64,000 nucleotides of DNA from an uncultured Sphingopyxis sp. (GCF_900078365.1 NZ_LT598653.1:1984001-2048000); one strand, 5' to 3'; numbered from the stretch's first letter, positions 44,656 to 53,694 are shown. Numbers and translations: made by a program. The notes: generated by a model not told the origin, from the letters alone.

Positions 44656-45195
44656 ATGGCGAAATCCAAGGGGGCGGCGGAAGATGACGTCGTCACGATC
44701 AAGAAATACGCCAACCGGCGCCTCTACGACACCGAACGCAGTTGCTATATCACGCTCGACGATCTGGGGACGATGGTCCGCGATGGCCGCGATTTTCGCG
44801 TCGTCGATGCCAAAAGCGGCGAGGACATCACGCATAATGTGCTGACCCAGATCATCATGGATGAGGAAACGCGCGGCGAGACATTGCTGCCGGTCAATTT
44901 CCTGCGCCACCTGATCGGCATGTACGGCGACAAGATGCAATCGATGGTCCCGCAATATCTGGAAGCCTCGATGGCGGCGTTTCGCAAGAACCAGCAAGAC
45001 GTCCGCTCGGCGTTCGAAGGCGCGCTCGGCGCGAACCCGCTCGCCGAACTCACCCGCCGCAACATGGAAATGTTCCAGCAGGCGGCAGGCGCCTTCATGC
45101 CAGGCGCCGGCGCAGGCAAGGCGAAGGACGCCGAGATCGCCGCGCTGAAGGCCGAAATCGCCGACCTCAAGGCCGAGCTCGCCAAAAAGAAATGA
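44656..45195 (+). CDS. phaR: Polyhydroxyalkanoate synthesis repressor PhaR
   Basis: A 179-residue protein that represses phasin and PHA genes and responds to PHA granules. The N-terminal DNA-binding domain has IKKYANRRLYDT and SCYITLDDL (about 14-45). The granule-binding middle part and a C-terminal Lys/Glu/Ala-rich heptad region (AEIAALKAEIADLKAELA) that suggests a coiled coil follow. No PHA synthase is in the window. ATG 44656 is the family start. Confidence 0.95.
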   Translation: MAKSKGAAEDDVVTIKKYANRRLYDTERSCYITLDDLGTMVRDGRDFRVVDAKSGEDITHNVLTQIIMDEETRGETLLPVNFLRHLIGMYGDKMQSMVPQYLEASMAAFRKNQQDVRSAFEGALGANPLAELTRRNMEMFQQAAGAFMPGAGAGKAKDAEIAALKAEIADLKAELAKKK

Positions 45196-45238
45196 CCGGG
45201 GCCGCTTTCCCGCCCCCAAAGCACAGAAAACAGGACAG

Positions 45239-46765
45239 ATGATCAAACATGCGCTCAGCGTAACCCGTCAGGCCGACTTCGCGGCCTGGTATCAGGACGT
45301 CATTGCCGAGGCCGACCTCGCCGAGGAATCGGGGGTGCGCGGCTGCATGGTCATCAAGCCGTGGGGCTATGGCATCTGGGAACGCATCCAGACGGTGATG
45401 GACGCCGCGATCAAGGACGCCGGCGTCCAGAACGCCTATTTCCCGCTCTTCATCCCCTTGAGCTTCTTTGAGAAGGAAGCCGATCATGTCGATGGTTTCG
45501 CAAAGGAAATGGCGGTCGTTACCCATCATCGGCTGATCGCGGACGGCAAGGGCAAGCTCGTCCCCGACGCGCAAGCGAAGCTCGAAGAGCCGCTGATCGT
45601 CCGTCCGACGTCGGAAACGGTGATCGGTAATGCGATGAGCCGCTGGGTGCAGAGCTGGCGCGACCTGCCGCTGAAGGTCAACCAATGGGCCAACGTCGTG
45701 CGCTGGGAGATGCGCACGCGCATGTTCCTGCGCACGAGCGAATTCCTCTGGCAGGAAGGCCATACCGCGCATGCCGACCGCGACGATGCGATGGCTGAAA
45801 CGCTGCGCGCGCTCGAAATGTATCGCGCTTTTGCCGAGGATGTGCTGGCGATGCCCGTGATCGCGGGCGAAAAGCCCGAGAATGAGCGTTTTCCGGGCGC
45901 CGTTGCGACCTATTCGATCGAGGCGATGATGCAGGACGGCAAGGCGCTGCAGGCCGGCACCTCGCACTATCTGGGCACCGGCTTCGCCGAAGCGGCGAAC
46001 ATCCGTTATCAGGACAAGGACGGCGGCCACAGCCTGTGCCACACGACGAGCTGGGGCACCTCGACCCGCATGATCGGCGGCGTGATCATGACGCATGGCG
46101 ACGACGACGGGCTGCGCTGCCCGCCGCGCATCGCGCCGCACCAGATCGTCATCATTCCCATGCTCCGCGACAATGACGAGGATGCCGCGATCCTCGACTA
46201 TTGCCGCGACCTCGAAAAGCAGTTGAAGGCGCTCGACGTCTTCCGCGAGCCGGTGCGCGTGCTGCTCGACACCGGAGGAAACAAGGCGCAGACCAAGCGC
46301 TGGGGCTGGGTCAAGAAGGGCGCGCCGGTCATCGTCGAGGTCGGCCCGCGCGACGTCGCCGGCGGCAATGTCGCGGTGATCCGCCGCGACCGGCTCTACA
46401 AGGACGACGGCAAGCTCAACTCGGCGTTCGTCGCGAAGGGCGATTTCGTCGCCGACGCGGCCGCGACGCTCGAGAATATCCAGACGAGCCTCCATGCCGA
46501 AGCGCGCGCGCGGCTCCACGCCAATATCCGCCGCGACGTCACCGACCTCGCGGCGCATTTCGCGGGCGACGACAAGTTCGCCGGCTGGGTCGAGGTGCAA
46601 TGGTCGCGGCCGAGCGGGGCGACGCTCGACGGGATCGTCGAGCAATTGAAGGCGCTCAAGCTGACGATGCGCAACACGCCGCTCGACGCGGCGCCGGCGG
46701 ATGGCGTCTGCTTCTTCACCGGCGAACCGGCGGTCGAGCGGGTGCTGATCGGGCGGACTTACTAA
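45239..46765 (+). CDS. proS: Prolyl-tRNA synthetase, eukaryote/archaeon-like short form
   Basis: A 508-residue class II synthetase. It charges tRNA-Pro. Motif 2 (RWEMRTRMFLRTSEFLWQEGHT) and the motif 3 region (GTSTRMIGG) are intact. The bacterial editing insert is absent, as in the archaeal/eukaryotic class, which is common in alphaproteobacteria. A C-terminal domain after about 410 follows the anticodon-binding domain. The start at 45239 has AGGAC upstream. Confidence 0.95.
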   Translation: MIKHALSVTRQADFAAWYQDVIAEADLAEESGVRGCMVIKPWGYGIWERIQTVMDAAIKDAGVQNAYFPLFIPLSFFEKEADHVDGFAKEMAVVTHHRLIADGKGKLVPDAQAKLEEPLIVRPTSETVIGNAMSRWVQSWRDLPLKVNQWANVVRWEMRTRMFLRTSEFLWQEGHTAHADRDDAMAETLRALEMYRAFAEDVLAMPVIAGEKPENERFPGAVATYSIEAMMQDGKALQAGTSHYLGTGFAEAANIRYQDKDGGHSLCHTTSWGTSTRMIGGVIMTHGDDDGLRCPPRIAPHQIVIIPMLRDNDEDAAILDYCRDLEKQLKALDVFREPVRVLLDTGGNKAQTKRWGWVKKGAPVIVEVGPRDVAGGNVAVIRRDRLYKDDGKLNSAFVAKGDFVADAAATLENIQTSLHAEARARLHANIRRDVTDLAAHFAGDDKFAGWVEVQWSRPSGATLDGIVEQLKALKLTMRNTPLDAAPADGVCFFTGEPAVERVLIGRTY

Positions 46766-46816
46766 GGTTTGTGGGGATTCAGTTCGAATACTTTCTCTTC
46801 GCTTTGAAAAAGCTGT

Positions 46817-46950
46817 GTGCTCCCGCGAAGGCGGGAGCCCATCTCCGGTCGGTGCAAGATGGAACCAGCCGGAGATGGGTCCCCGCCTGCCCCGAAGGGG
46901 CAGTTTATCCTGAGCGCCGCCGCAGGCGGCGTCGAAGGGCGGGGACACGC
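46817..46950. repeat. Composite palindromic repeat after proS
   Basis: Nested stems: GCTCCCGCGAAGGCGGGAGC, then CCCATCTCCGG.../CCGGAGATGGG, then GTCCCCGCC.../GGCGGGGAC with an inner GCCGCCGCAGGCGGC. It fills most of a gene-free 299-bp stretch before the next gene. The CATCTCCGG unit recurs at 61287-61366. Confidence 0.75.
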
Positions 46951-47064
46951 GGTTTTTTGTACATGGGGAAAGATCCCGTCCCACAAACCTTAAGCGGCGA
47001 CGCCCTTGCACCGGGGAGCTTGGAGTTCTAGTTTTCGCATAGAGGGGCTCGAAGGAGACTGTCG

Positions 47065-47415
47065 ATGCGATACCCCCTGCTGATGGCGGCCGCGACGCTG
47101 AGCCTGGCTGCGCTTCCCGCCGCCGCCCACCATGGCTGGTCCTCCTATGACGAGACCAAGCCCGTCACCCTGACCGCGTCCTTCACCGAATTGTCGTGGG
47201 CCAATCCGCACGGCAGCGCGAAGATGCGCTGGCAGGGCAAGGTCTGGGACGTGATATTGGCGCCGGTCGGCCGCATGGAAGCGCGCGGGCTGACGCGTGC
47301 CGAGATCGAACCCGGCAAACGCTTTCGCCTGACCGGCTATCTGCGGCGCGACGGCACCGCCGAAATGCGGATCGAACGCGTGATGATCGGCAAGAAGACG
47401 GTCGAGCTGCGCTGA
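47065..47415 (+). CDS. Small secreted DUF6152-like protein
   Basis: A 116-residue protein with a signal peptide ending at about ALPAAA, followed by HHGWSSYDE, then WANPHGSA. The AHHGWS...W-x-NPH pattern is that of the DUF6152 family, often encoded next to small membrane proteins. The two histidines just after cleavage could bind a metal. ATG 47065 has GGAG upstream. The next gene starts 10 bp after its stop. Confidence 0.8.
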   Translation: MRYPLLMAAATLSLAALPAAAHHGWSSYDETKPVTLTASFTELSWANPHGSAKMRWQGKVWDVILAPVGRMEARGLTRAEIEPGKRFRLTGYLRRDGTAEMRIERVMIGKKTVELR

Positions 47416-47425
47416 GGACGCGCGG

Positions 47426-47911
47426 GTGGAGCCCGTTCTGACCGCCGCCGCGGCATGGCTCGATGCGGCGGGCATCGGGCCGTGGGCGCGCGGATCGGCG
47501 CTGGTCTATCCCGTCGCCAATACGCTGCACCTGCTCGGCCTCGTCATGCTGGTCGGCGGCATCGGCGTCGTCGATCTGCGGATCGTGGGTCTGTGGCGGA
47601 GACTGCCAATGGCGGAGCTGTCGCGCGCGCTGACGCCGGTTGCCGTCGCGGGGCTGGTCCTGATGGCGGCGAGCGGCACGATCCTGTTCGCCGCCGATGG
47701 CGCGGCACTGGCGCGGTCGGCCATCTTCGAGCGAAAACTGGTCATCATTGCCGCGGCGCTGGCGAACGCGGCCGCCTTCCGGTGGGCGTGGGGCGCGCGC
47801 ATGGCACGCTGGACCGGCCCCGTTCCTCGTGCGGCGCGGGCGATGGCCGGGGCGTCGCTCCTCCTGTGGCTCGCGGCGGGGGCGTCGGGGCGCTGGATCG
47901 CTTACGGCTGA
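47426..47911 (+). CDS. Small integral membrane protein (DUF6644-like)
   Basis: A 161-residue protein with four predicted helices and a GTG start at 47426, 10 bp after the DUF6152-like gene. VYPVANTLHLLGLVMLVGG near the N-terminus has a His in the membrane (HLLG) that recalls redox or haem-binding membrane subunits, but no confirmed cofactor site is seen. The pair with the preceding secreted protein suggests a joint envelope function. No family function is known. Confidence 0.78.
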   Translation: MEPVLTAAAAWLDAAGIGPWARGSALVYPVANTLHLLGLVMLVGGIGVVDLRIVGLWRRLPMAELSRALTPVAVAGLVLMAASGTILFAADGAALARSAIFERKLVIIAAALANAAAFRWAWGARMARWTGPVPRAARAMAGASLLLWLAAGASGRWIAYG

Positions 47912-47971
47912 CGATGGCGAAGGCGCGCTATCGCTTGGTAAAGCCCGTTCGCGCGCTTATAGCTTCGGCCA

Positions 47972-50335
47972 ATGAAAAAACGTTCGAATAATTCACCCGG
48001 CTTGCCCAGCAGCCAACAGATTCTCGATTTCATCACGGCGTCCGACCAGCCGGTCGGCAAACGCGAGATCGCCAAGCATTTCGCGCTCCACGGCAACGAC
48101 AAGATCGCGCTGAAGGCGCTGCTCAAGGACATGACCGACGAAGGCCTCGTCGATCTGGCGCCGGGCCGCGCCTTTCAAAAGCATGGCGGGCTGCCGCGCG
48201 TGACCGTGCTGCGCGTCGCGGCAATCGAGGGCAGCAATCTCTGGGCGGTGCCCGAACGCTGGGAAGGCGCCGGTCCCGCGCCGCGCCTGCGCGTGATGGA
48301 GCGGGGGAAGAAGGGGGCGCTCGGCGTCGGCGACCGCATTCTCGCGCGCACCGAGGAGCGCGGCAGCGGCCATGTCGCGCATCCGATGAAACGCCTGGCG
48401 GCGAGCGCCGAGATGGTGATCGGCGTGCTCGTCGAGGACAAGTCGCCCGGCGGCAAGCCGATGATCTGGCTGCGCCCCGCCGACAAGCGCGCGCGCTATG
48501 ACTTCGCGGTCGCCGACAAGGGCGATGCCGAGATCGGCGATCTGGTGCGCGCCGAACTGACGGGGCGGGGGCCGGCGACCAAGGCGAAGGTCATCGACCG
48601 CATCGGCGACCCCTTCGCGCCCAAATCGCTGAGCATGATCGCGATCGCGCGGCACGAAATTCCGCATGTCTTCGACGGCGAAACGCTCGCCGAAGCCGAG
48701 AAGGCGGCGAAACTGCCGCTCACCCCCGACGGGCGCGAGGATCTGCGCGAGCTGCCGATCGTCGCCATCGACCCCATCGATGCGCGCGACCATGACGATG
48801 CGGTCTGGGCGATCCCCGACGAGGACCCCGGCAACAAGGGCGGTTTCCGCGCGATCGTCGCGATCGCCGACGTCAGCTTCTATGTCCGTCCCGATGCCGC
48901 GCTCGATCGCGAGGCGCGGCGGCGCGGCAACAGCGTCTATTTCCCCGACCAGGTCGTGCCGATGCTCCCCGAAACCTTGTCGGCGGGCGTCTGCTCGCTA
49001 AAGGCCGGCGAAGATCGCGCCGCGATGGCGTGCCATCTCGTCATCGACCGGCATGGCAAGGTGACGTCATGGCGTTTCACCCGCGCGCTCGTCCGGCTGC
49101 GCGCGAACATCGCCTATGAACATGCGCAGGCGGCCTATGATAGATCTACGTCGCCCCAGCGAAAGCTGGGGTCGCAGGAGGCCACCCAGGACCCCAGCGA
49201 TCCCAGCTTGCGCTGGGATGGCGATATAATTCCGGCCCTCAAAAATCTGTGGGCCTGCTGGGCGCTACTCGCCAAGGCGCGCGCGGCGCGCGATCCGCTC
49301 GACCTCGAACTGCCCGAGCGGCAGGTGATCCTCGACGAGCAGGGCGGCATCGCCGAGATCCGGGTGCGTGATCGCCTCGACGCGCACCGGCTGATCGAGG
49401 ATTATATGATCGCGGCGAACGTCGCGGCGGCAAAGGCGCTCGAGGCGAAGAAGTCGCCGGTGATGTACCGTATCCACGAACCGCCGAGCCGCGAGAAGCT
49501 CGTCAGCCTCAAGGATTATCTCGAAACCTTCGAACAGAGTTTCGCGCTGGGGCAGGTGATCACGCCCGCGGTGTTCAATCGCCTGATCGACGGTTTTTCG
49601 GAAGACGACCGGCTGCCCGAGATCATGCAGGCGATTTTGCGGAGCCAGACGCAGGCCTATTACGGCCCCGCCAACGCCGGCCATTTCGGTCTCGCGCTCG
49701 GCTCCTACGCACATTTTACCTCGCCGATCCGCCGCTACGCCGACCTGATCGTCCACCGCGCGCTCGTCGACAGCTACCGGCTCGAAGTGCCCGGCAAGCC
49801 CAAGGATCTGCCCGCGCGCACCGGGCTGGGCGAGGCCGACGCCAAAGGGCTGTCGCGCATCGGCGAAGCGATCAGCGCGCTCGAGCGCCGCGCGATGGAA
49901 GCCGAACGCGAGACCGTCGACCGCTATGTCGCGGCTTATCTCGCGACCAAGACCGGCGAAATCCTCGTCGCGCGCATCACCGGGGTGCAGCCCTTCGGCT
50001 TCTTCGCGACCGTCGACGGGCTCGGCGGCGACGGGCTGGTGCCGGTATCGACGCTGGGCAGCGAACGCTTCTTTTATGACGAGGCGGCGCGCACGCTCGA
50101 CAGCGAGCATGGGCGGGTGAGCTATAGCGTCGGCCAGCGGATCGAGCTTCGGCTGATGGACGCCAATCCGATCAGCGGCGCGCTGCGCTTCGAGCTGCCC
50201 GACGCGCCCGAAGGCGGCTTCCGGAACCGCCCGCCGCGGCGCGACGGGGTGAAGGACAGGGACAAGGCCGGCAAGCATATGGTCGGCAAGCGCGGGCGCC
50301 CGGCGAATATCAAGCACAAGGGACGGAAACGCTGA
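47972..50335 (+). CDS. rnr: Ribonuclease R with an in-frame repeat insertion
   Basis: A 787-residue processive 3'-5' exoribonuclease. An N-terminal winged-helix and cold-shock domains precede the RNB catalytic domain, which has the metal-binding DPIDARDHDDAVW (D267, D270, D273, D275, D276). An S1 domain (about 650-730) and a basic tail (RNRPPRRDGVKDRDKAGKHM...) follow. A repeat at 49149-49224 codes for about residues 393-418 (TSPQRKLGS...PSLRWDG) between the YEHAQAAYD and ALKNLWACW blocks, where relatives have a short loop. The frame is kept. Confidence 0.94.
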   Translation: MKKRSNNSPGLPSSQQILDFITASDQPVGKREIAKHFALHGNDKIALKALLKDMTDEGLVDLAPGRAFQKHGGLPRVTVLRVAAIEGSNLWAVPERWEGAGPAPRLRVMERGKKGALGVGDRILARTEERGSGHVAHPMKRLAASAEMVIGVLVEDKSPGGKPMIWLRPADKRARYDFAVADKGDAEIGDLVRAELTGRGPATKAKVIDRIGDPFAPKSLSMIAIARHEIPHVFDGETLAEAEKAAKLPLTPDGREDLRELPIVAIDPIDARDHDDAVWAIPDEDPGNKGGFRAIVAIADVSFYVRPDAALDREARRRGNSVYFPDQVVPMLPETLSAGVCSLKAGEDRAAMACHLVIDRHGKVTSWRFTRALVRLRANIAYEHAQAAYDRSTSPQRKLGSQEATQDPSDPSLRWDGDIIPALKNLWACWALLAKARAARDPLDLELPERQVILDEQGGIAEIRVRDRLDAHRLIEDYMIAANVAAAKALEAKKSPVMYRIHEPPSREKLVSLKDYLETFEQSFALGQVITPAVFNRLIDGFSEDDRLPEIMQAILRSQTQAYYGPANAGHFGLALGSYAHFTSPIRRYADLIVHRALVDSYRLEVPGKPKDLPARTGLGEADAKGLSRIGEAISALERRAMEAERETVDRYVAAYLATKTGEILVARITGVQPFGFFATVDGLGGDGLVPVSTLGSERFFYDEAARTLDSEHGRVSYSVGQRIELRLMDANPISGALRFELPDAPEGGFRNRPPRRDGVKDRDKAGKHMVGKRGRPANIKHKGRKR
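49149..49224. repeat. Palindromic repeat inserted in the rnr coding sequence
   Basis: The arms CGTCGCCCCAGCGAAAGCTG and CCCAGCTTGCGCTGGGATGGCG are inverted. In the rnr frame they read TSPQRKLGS and PSLRWDG. The same family lies in pdhC at 52700-52774, read in another frame. This resembles Rickettsia palindromic elements in behaviour. Confidence 0.85.
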
Positions 50336-50356
50336 ACCTTATCTTCGAATGACGAA

Positions 50357-51145
50357 TTATGATTGTTCGACGGCCGTTTGGCGCAGCAACGCCGCACTCT
50401 CGGCATCGGCCGGGAAGAAGGCCTCGATCGCCAGCTCCGACAATGTGATGTCGACCGGCGTGCCAAAGATCGTGACCGTCGATACGAAGCGAATCCGACC
50501 CATCGGCGTGTCGAGGATCAGCGGCACCGCTATCCCGTTCGCCGCGCTGCCGTTATGCGCGTCGCTGCCTCCGGCATAGCCGGCAAGCTCTTCGCGCAGC
50601 GCGATCAATCCGGCATCGGCGCTCGCATCGATTTGATGGTCGAGCCGTTCGAGCAGATGCGCGCGCCATTCGCCATGATTGACGATATGCGGCGCCAGCC
50701 CCTTCGGGTGCATCGCGACGCGCAGAACATTGACCGGCGGCTCGAGCAATTCGGGCGCCACCAGTTGCATGAGCAGCGCGACCGCGGCGTTCGCCGCGAT
50801 CATGTTCCAGTGGCGATCGACCGCAAGCGCGGGGTAGGGCTCATGCCCTTTCAGCACATGCTCGACGATCGCCCGCATCCCCGCCATTTCGGGGCTGTCG
50901 AGCGGCCGCTCCTGATAGTCGGGCGCATACCCGCCCGCGAGCAGCAGCGCGTTGCGCGCGCGGTGCGGCACTTCGAGGCAATCGGCAATCCGCTGCAGCA
51001 TCGCCGCGCTCGGTTTCGAACGCCCCGTTTCGATGAAGCTCAGATGCCGCGTCGAAATCTCGCTGTCGAGTGCGAGGTCCATCTGGCTCATCCGGCGCCG
51101 GACACGCCATTCGCGGAGCTGTTCGCCGAGGGGAGCGGGCTTCAT
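50357..51145 (-). CDS. MmyB-type helix-turn-helix regulator
   Basis: A 262-residue regulator. The N-terminal XRE HTH (about 5-60: LREWRVRRRMSQMDLALDS, then STRHLSFIETGRSKPS) is followed by a MmyB-like ligand-binding domain (about 100-250: PYPALAVDRHWNMIAAN, NVLRVAMHP, FVSTVTIFGTP), related to fatty-acid-binding PAS-like folds. AAGGAG favours the ATG at 51145; ATG 51151 is possible. It is divergent from the membrane protein at 51264, its probable target. Confidence 0.88.
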   Translation of the reverse strand: MKPAPLGEQLREWRVRRRMSQMDLALDSEISTRHLSFIETGRSKPSAAMLQRIADCLEVPHRARNALLLAGGYAPDYQERPLDSPEMAGMRAIVEHVLKGHEPYPALAVDRHWNMIAANAAVALLMQLVAPELLEPPVNVLRVAMHPKGLAPHIVNHGEWRAHLLERLDHQIDASADAGLIALREELAGYAGGSDAHNGSAANGIAVPLILDTPMGRIRFVSTVTIFGTPVDITLSELAIEAFFPADAESAALLRQTAVEQS

Positions 51146-51194
51146 TATCATTCTCCTTCGTAACGTCCGCTATACCCCGGGCTTCGGTTTTTCC

Positions 51195-51211
51195 ATTACC
51201 TCCGGCGTAAT
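51195..51211. promoter_or_regulatory. Inverted repeat in the divergent regulator/membrane-protein region
   Basis: ATTAC (51195-51199) and GTAAT (51207-51211) flank CTCCGGC. It lies 49 bp before the regulator start and 52 bp before the membrane-protein start, a fitting place for an auto-operator of the MmyB-type regulator. Confidence 0.4.
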
Positions 51212-51263
51212 CGACGCCATTCCATTCGCGGTTCAATTGGGGCGGGTCGAAAGGAGAATCACC

Positions 51264-51656
51264 ATGTCGATCCGCAACCTCAAGAATATCCTCATCGCCG
51301 ACGCCGTGACCTGCACCGGGGTCTTCGCCATCGGCCTGCTCGCCGCGACGCCGGTCGGCGCGCTGCTCGGGCTGCCCGCCAATGTCGTCGCGATCGGCGG
51401 CTGGATCTGCCTCGCCGCCGCGCTGCTGATGGTCGTCGCCGCGCTGCAGAAGGCGCCGAATGCCGCGCTGGTCAAGCTGATCGCGCTCGGCAATCTCGGC
51501 TGGGTCGCCGCGAGCTTTGCGGTCGTCGCGACCTTCGCCGCCGCAATGACCGGCATCGGCATCGCGGTTGTCGTCGCGCAAGCCTTCGCCGTGCTCGGTT
51601 TCGCGATCCTCGAATGGAAAGGCGCAGCGGTGAGCGCGCAAGCTATCACTGCATAA
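51264..51656 (+). CDS. Small integral membrane protein
   Basis: A 130-residue protein with about four transmembrane helices and little else; small residues dominate (FAIGLLAATPVGALLGLPAN, AASFAVVATFAAAM). AAGGAG lies well placed before ATG 51264. No function is assigned. Divergence from the MmyB-type regulator suggests control by it, possibly in response to a hydrophobic compound. Confidence 0.78.
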   Translation: MSIRNLKNILIADAVTCTGVFAIGLLAATPVGALLGLPANVVAIGGWICLAAALLMVVAALQKAPNAALVKLIALGNLGWVAASFAVVATFAAAMTGIGIAVVVAQAFAVLGFAILEWKGAAVSAQAITA

Positions 51657-51663
51657 ACACTCC

Positions 51664-51745
51664 GTCATTGCGAGCGCAGCGAAGCAATCCAGGGCGGCAC
51701 TGCCCACTCTGGATTGCTTCGTCGCCTTCAGCTCCTCGCAATGAC
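51664..51745. repeat. Palindromic repeat (GTCATTGCGAG...CTCGCAATGAC family)
   Basis: The second copy of the family at 22935. It lies between two convergent genes, 8 bp after the membrane-protein stop. Confidence 0.85.
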
Positions 51746-51764
51746 GAATTGTTTCAAGGTGAGC

Positions 51765-52220
51765 TCAGCTCAGCGCATCGAGCCGGGCGATGTCGATCCC
51801 GCCCGGCACTAGCATCACCGGACAGGGGAGGGTCCCCGCATCCTGTCCGGTGAAATGCGCGACCAGCGGTCCGGGGGCTCCCGACGGCGCGGTCGCAAGG
51901 ACCAGCGCGGCGATCTCATCGCTGGCGCCGATCAACTCGCGCACGGCCTCCACGGGCTTTCCCGACTTGATCAATATCTGCGGCGTCAATCCCGCTTCCT
52001 GCATGACGGCATCGGCAGCCGCGGCGGTCAGTTCCTCGGCATGTTCGCGCGCTTCGGCCTCGATCGTCGCCTGAACCCCGCCAAAGGCGACGAAATCATG
52101 CGGCGGGATGATCGCGAGCACGATCACGCCGCCGCCCGTCCGCGCCGCGCGACGCGCCGCGAAGCGCAGCGCCAGCGACGCCTCCGGGCTGTCGTCGATC
52201 ACCACCAGATATGTCCGCAT
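51765..52220 (-). CDS. Universal stress protein family
   Basis: A 151-residue UspA-fold protein starting at 52220 (GGGGTG upstream). TYLVVIDDSPEASLALRFA at the start and the late GPLVAHFTGQDAGTLPCPVMLVP resemble the ATP-binding Usp type, although the G-2x-G-9x-G signature is modified, so nucleotide binding is uncertain. It is convergent with the membrane protein and divergent from pdhC, with 159 bp between starts. Confidence 0.85.
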   Translation of the reverse strand: MRTYLVVIDDSPEASLALRFAARRAARTGGGVIVLAIIPPHDFVAFGGVQATIEAEAREHAEELTAAAADAVMQEAGLTPQILIKSGKPVEAVRELIGASDEIAALVLATAPSGAPGPLVAHFTGQDAGTLPCPVMLVPGGIDIARLDALS

Positions 52221-52379
52221 CACCCCGACCCCTCGTGTTTTTGCTTGAGCGGAAGAGTGCGTCACATTCGTATGAAACGCAAGCTGGCCCGCTGGACCTT
52301 GACCGGGACAGGGCTTATGGCGAGGAAGAATCCGTAGCGGCAGGCCCCGCCTGCAAGACTGACAGGGACAAGCCTAGAC

Positions 52380-53693
52380 ATGCCAATCGAACTCAAAATG
52401 CCCGCTCTCTCGCCGACGATGGAGGAGGGCACCCTTGCCAAATGGCTTGTGAAGGAGGGCGATGAGGTCAAGTCGGGCGACCTGCTCGCCGAGATCGAGA
52501 CCGACAAGGCGACGATGGAGTTCGAAGCGGTCGACGAAGGGGTGATTGCGCAGATCCTCGTCGCCGAGGGCACCGACAATGTGAAAGTCGGCACCGTGAT
52601 CGCCGTGATCGCGGGCGAGGGCGAAGATGCGAGCGCAGCGAAGGCGGCCCCTGCCGCCGAACCGAAGGCCGAAACTCCCGCGCCGGCGTCCGCCAAAGAC
52701 GTCGCCCCAGCGGAAGCTGGGGCCGCTCCCGTGAGTGCGCCGACGCCAGCGGTCCCAGCTTCCGCTGGGACGACGAAAGATGGCGACCGCATCAAGGCGA
52801 GCCCGCTCGCCAAGCGTCTCGCCGCCGAGCAGGGCATCGACCTCAAGGGCGTGACCGGCACCGGCCCCGGCGGCCGTATCGTCAAGGCAGACCTCGAAGG
52901 CGCGCCGAAGGGCGCCGCAGCCCCCGCGGCCGCAACCGCCGCTCCGGCTCCTGCCGCGGCCGCTCCGGCCCCGGCAGCCGCCGGCGCGATCCCCGATTTC
53001 GGCATCCCGCACGAGGACGAAAAGCTCAGCGGCATGCGCAAGACGATCGCGCGCCGCCTGAGCCAGTCGATGCAGGAATCGCCGCATATCTACCTGACCG
53101 TCGACATCCGCCTCGACGCGTTGCTCAAGCTCCGCGGCGAACTCAACGCCAGCCTCGAAAGCCGCGGCGTCAAACTCAGCGTCAACGACATGCTGATCAA
53201 GGCGCTCGCGGTCGCGCTCGAACGCGTGCCCTCATGCAACGTCAGCTTCGGCGGCGACGTGATGCGCCAGTACAAGCGCGCCGACATCTCGGTCGCGGTC
53301 AGCATCCCGGGCGGGCTGATCACCCCGATCATCGTCGATGCCGGCGGCAAGTCGATGTCGAAAATCTCGACCGAAATGTCCGAACTCGCGGCCAAGGCGA
53401 AGGAAGGCAAGCTCCAGCCCAACGAATATCAGGGCGGCACCGCCTCGATCTCGAACATGGGCATGATGGGGATCAAGCAGTTCACCGCCGTCATCAACCC
53501 GCCGCAGGCGATGATCATGGCGATCGGCGCGGGCGAGAAGCGCCCTTATGTCGTCGACGACGCGCTCGCGATCGCCACCGTCATGTCGGCGACCGGCAGC
53601 TTCGACCACCGCGCGATTGACGGCGCCGATGGGGCGCTGTTGATGAAGACCTTCAAGGAACTGGTGGAGAACCCGCTGGGGCTGGTGGCATAA
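52380..53693 (+). CDS. pdhC: Pyruvate dehydrogenase E2, dihydrolipoamide acetyltransferase
   Basis: A 437-residue E2 core protein. One lipoyl domain with K43 in ETDKATMEF; an Ala/Pro linker; an E1/E3-binding domain (about 137-172, KASPLAKRLA...GTGPGGRI); a second linker (about 178-205); then the catalytic domain with H410 in SFDHRAIDGA. It lacks E1 genes nearby, so the complex is probably split. Part of the first linker (residues 108-132) is encoded by a palindromic repeat. lpdA lies downstream, behind the DUF559 element. Confidence 0.95.
   Translation: MPIELKMPALSPTMEEGTLAKWLVKEGDEVKSGDLLAEIETDKATMEFEAVDEGVIAQILVAEGTDNVKVGTVIAVIAGEGEDASAAKAAPAAEPKAETPAPASAKDVAPAEAGAAPVSAPTPAVPASAGTTKDGDRIKASPLAKRLAAEQGIDLKGVTGTGPGGRIVKADLEGAPKGAAAPAAATAAPAPAAAAPAPAAAGAIPDFGIPHEDEKLSGMRKTIARRLSQSMQESPHIYLTVDIRLDALLKLRGELNASLESRGVKLSVNDMLIKALAVALERVPSCNVSFGGDVMRQYKRADISVAVSIPGGLITPIIVDAGGKSMSKISTEMSELAAKAKEGKLQPNEYQGGTASISNMGMMGIKQFTAVINPPQAMIMAIGAGEKRPYVVDDALAIATVMSATGSFDHRAIDGADGALLMKTFKELVENPLGLVA
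52700..52774. repeat. Palindromic repeat inserted in the pdhC coding sequence
   Basis: The arms CGTCGCCCCAGCGGAAGCTG and GTCCCAGCTTCCGCTGGGACG are inverted. In pdhC it reads VAPAEAGAAP... and ...VPASAGTT, which fits the Ala/Pro linker. In rnr the same family is read in a different frame. Confidence 0.85.
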
Positions 53694-53694
53694 A

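Noticed and set aside
46766..47064. tRNA or other structured RNA gene after proS
   Set aside because: The strong stems belong to a dispersed palindromic repeat family also found at 61287; no cloverleaf, anticodon arm or CCA-type end is present.
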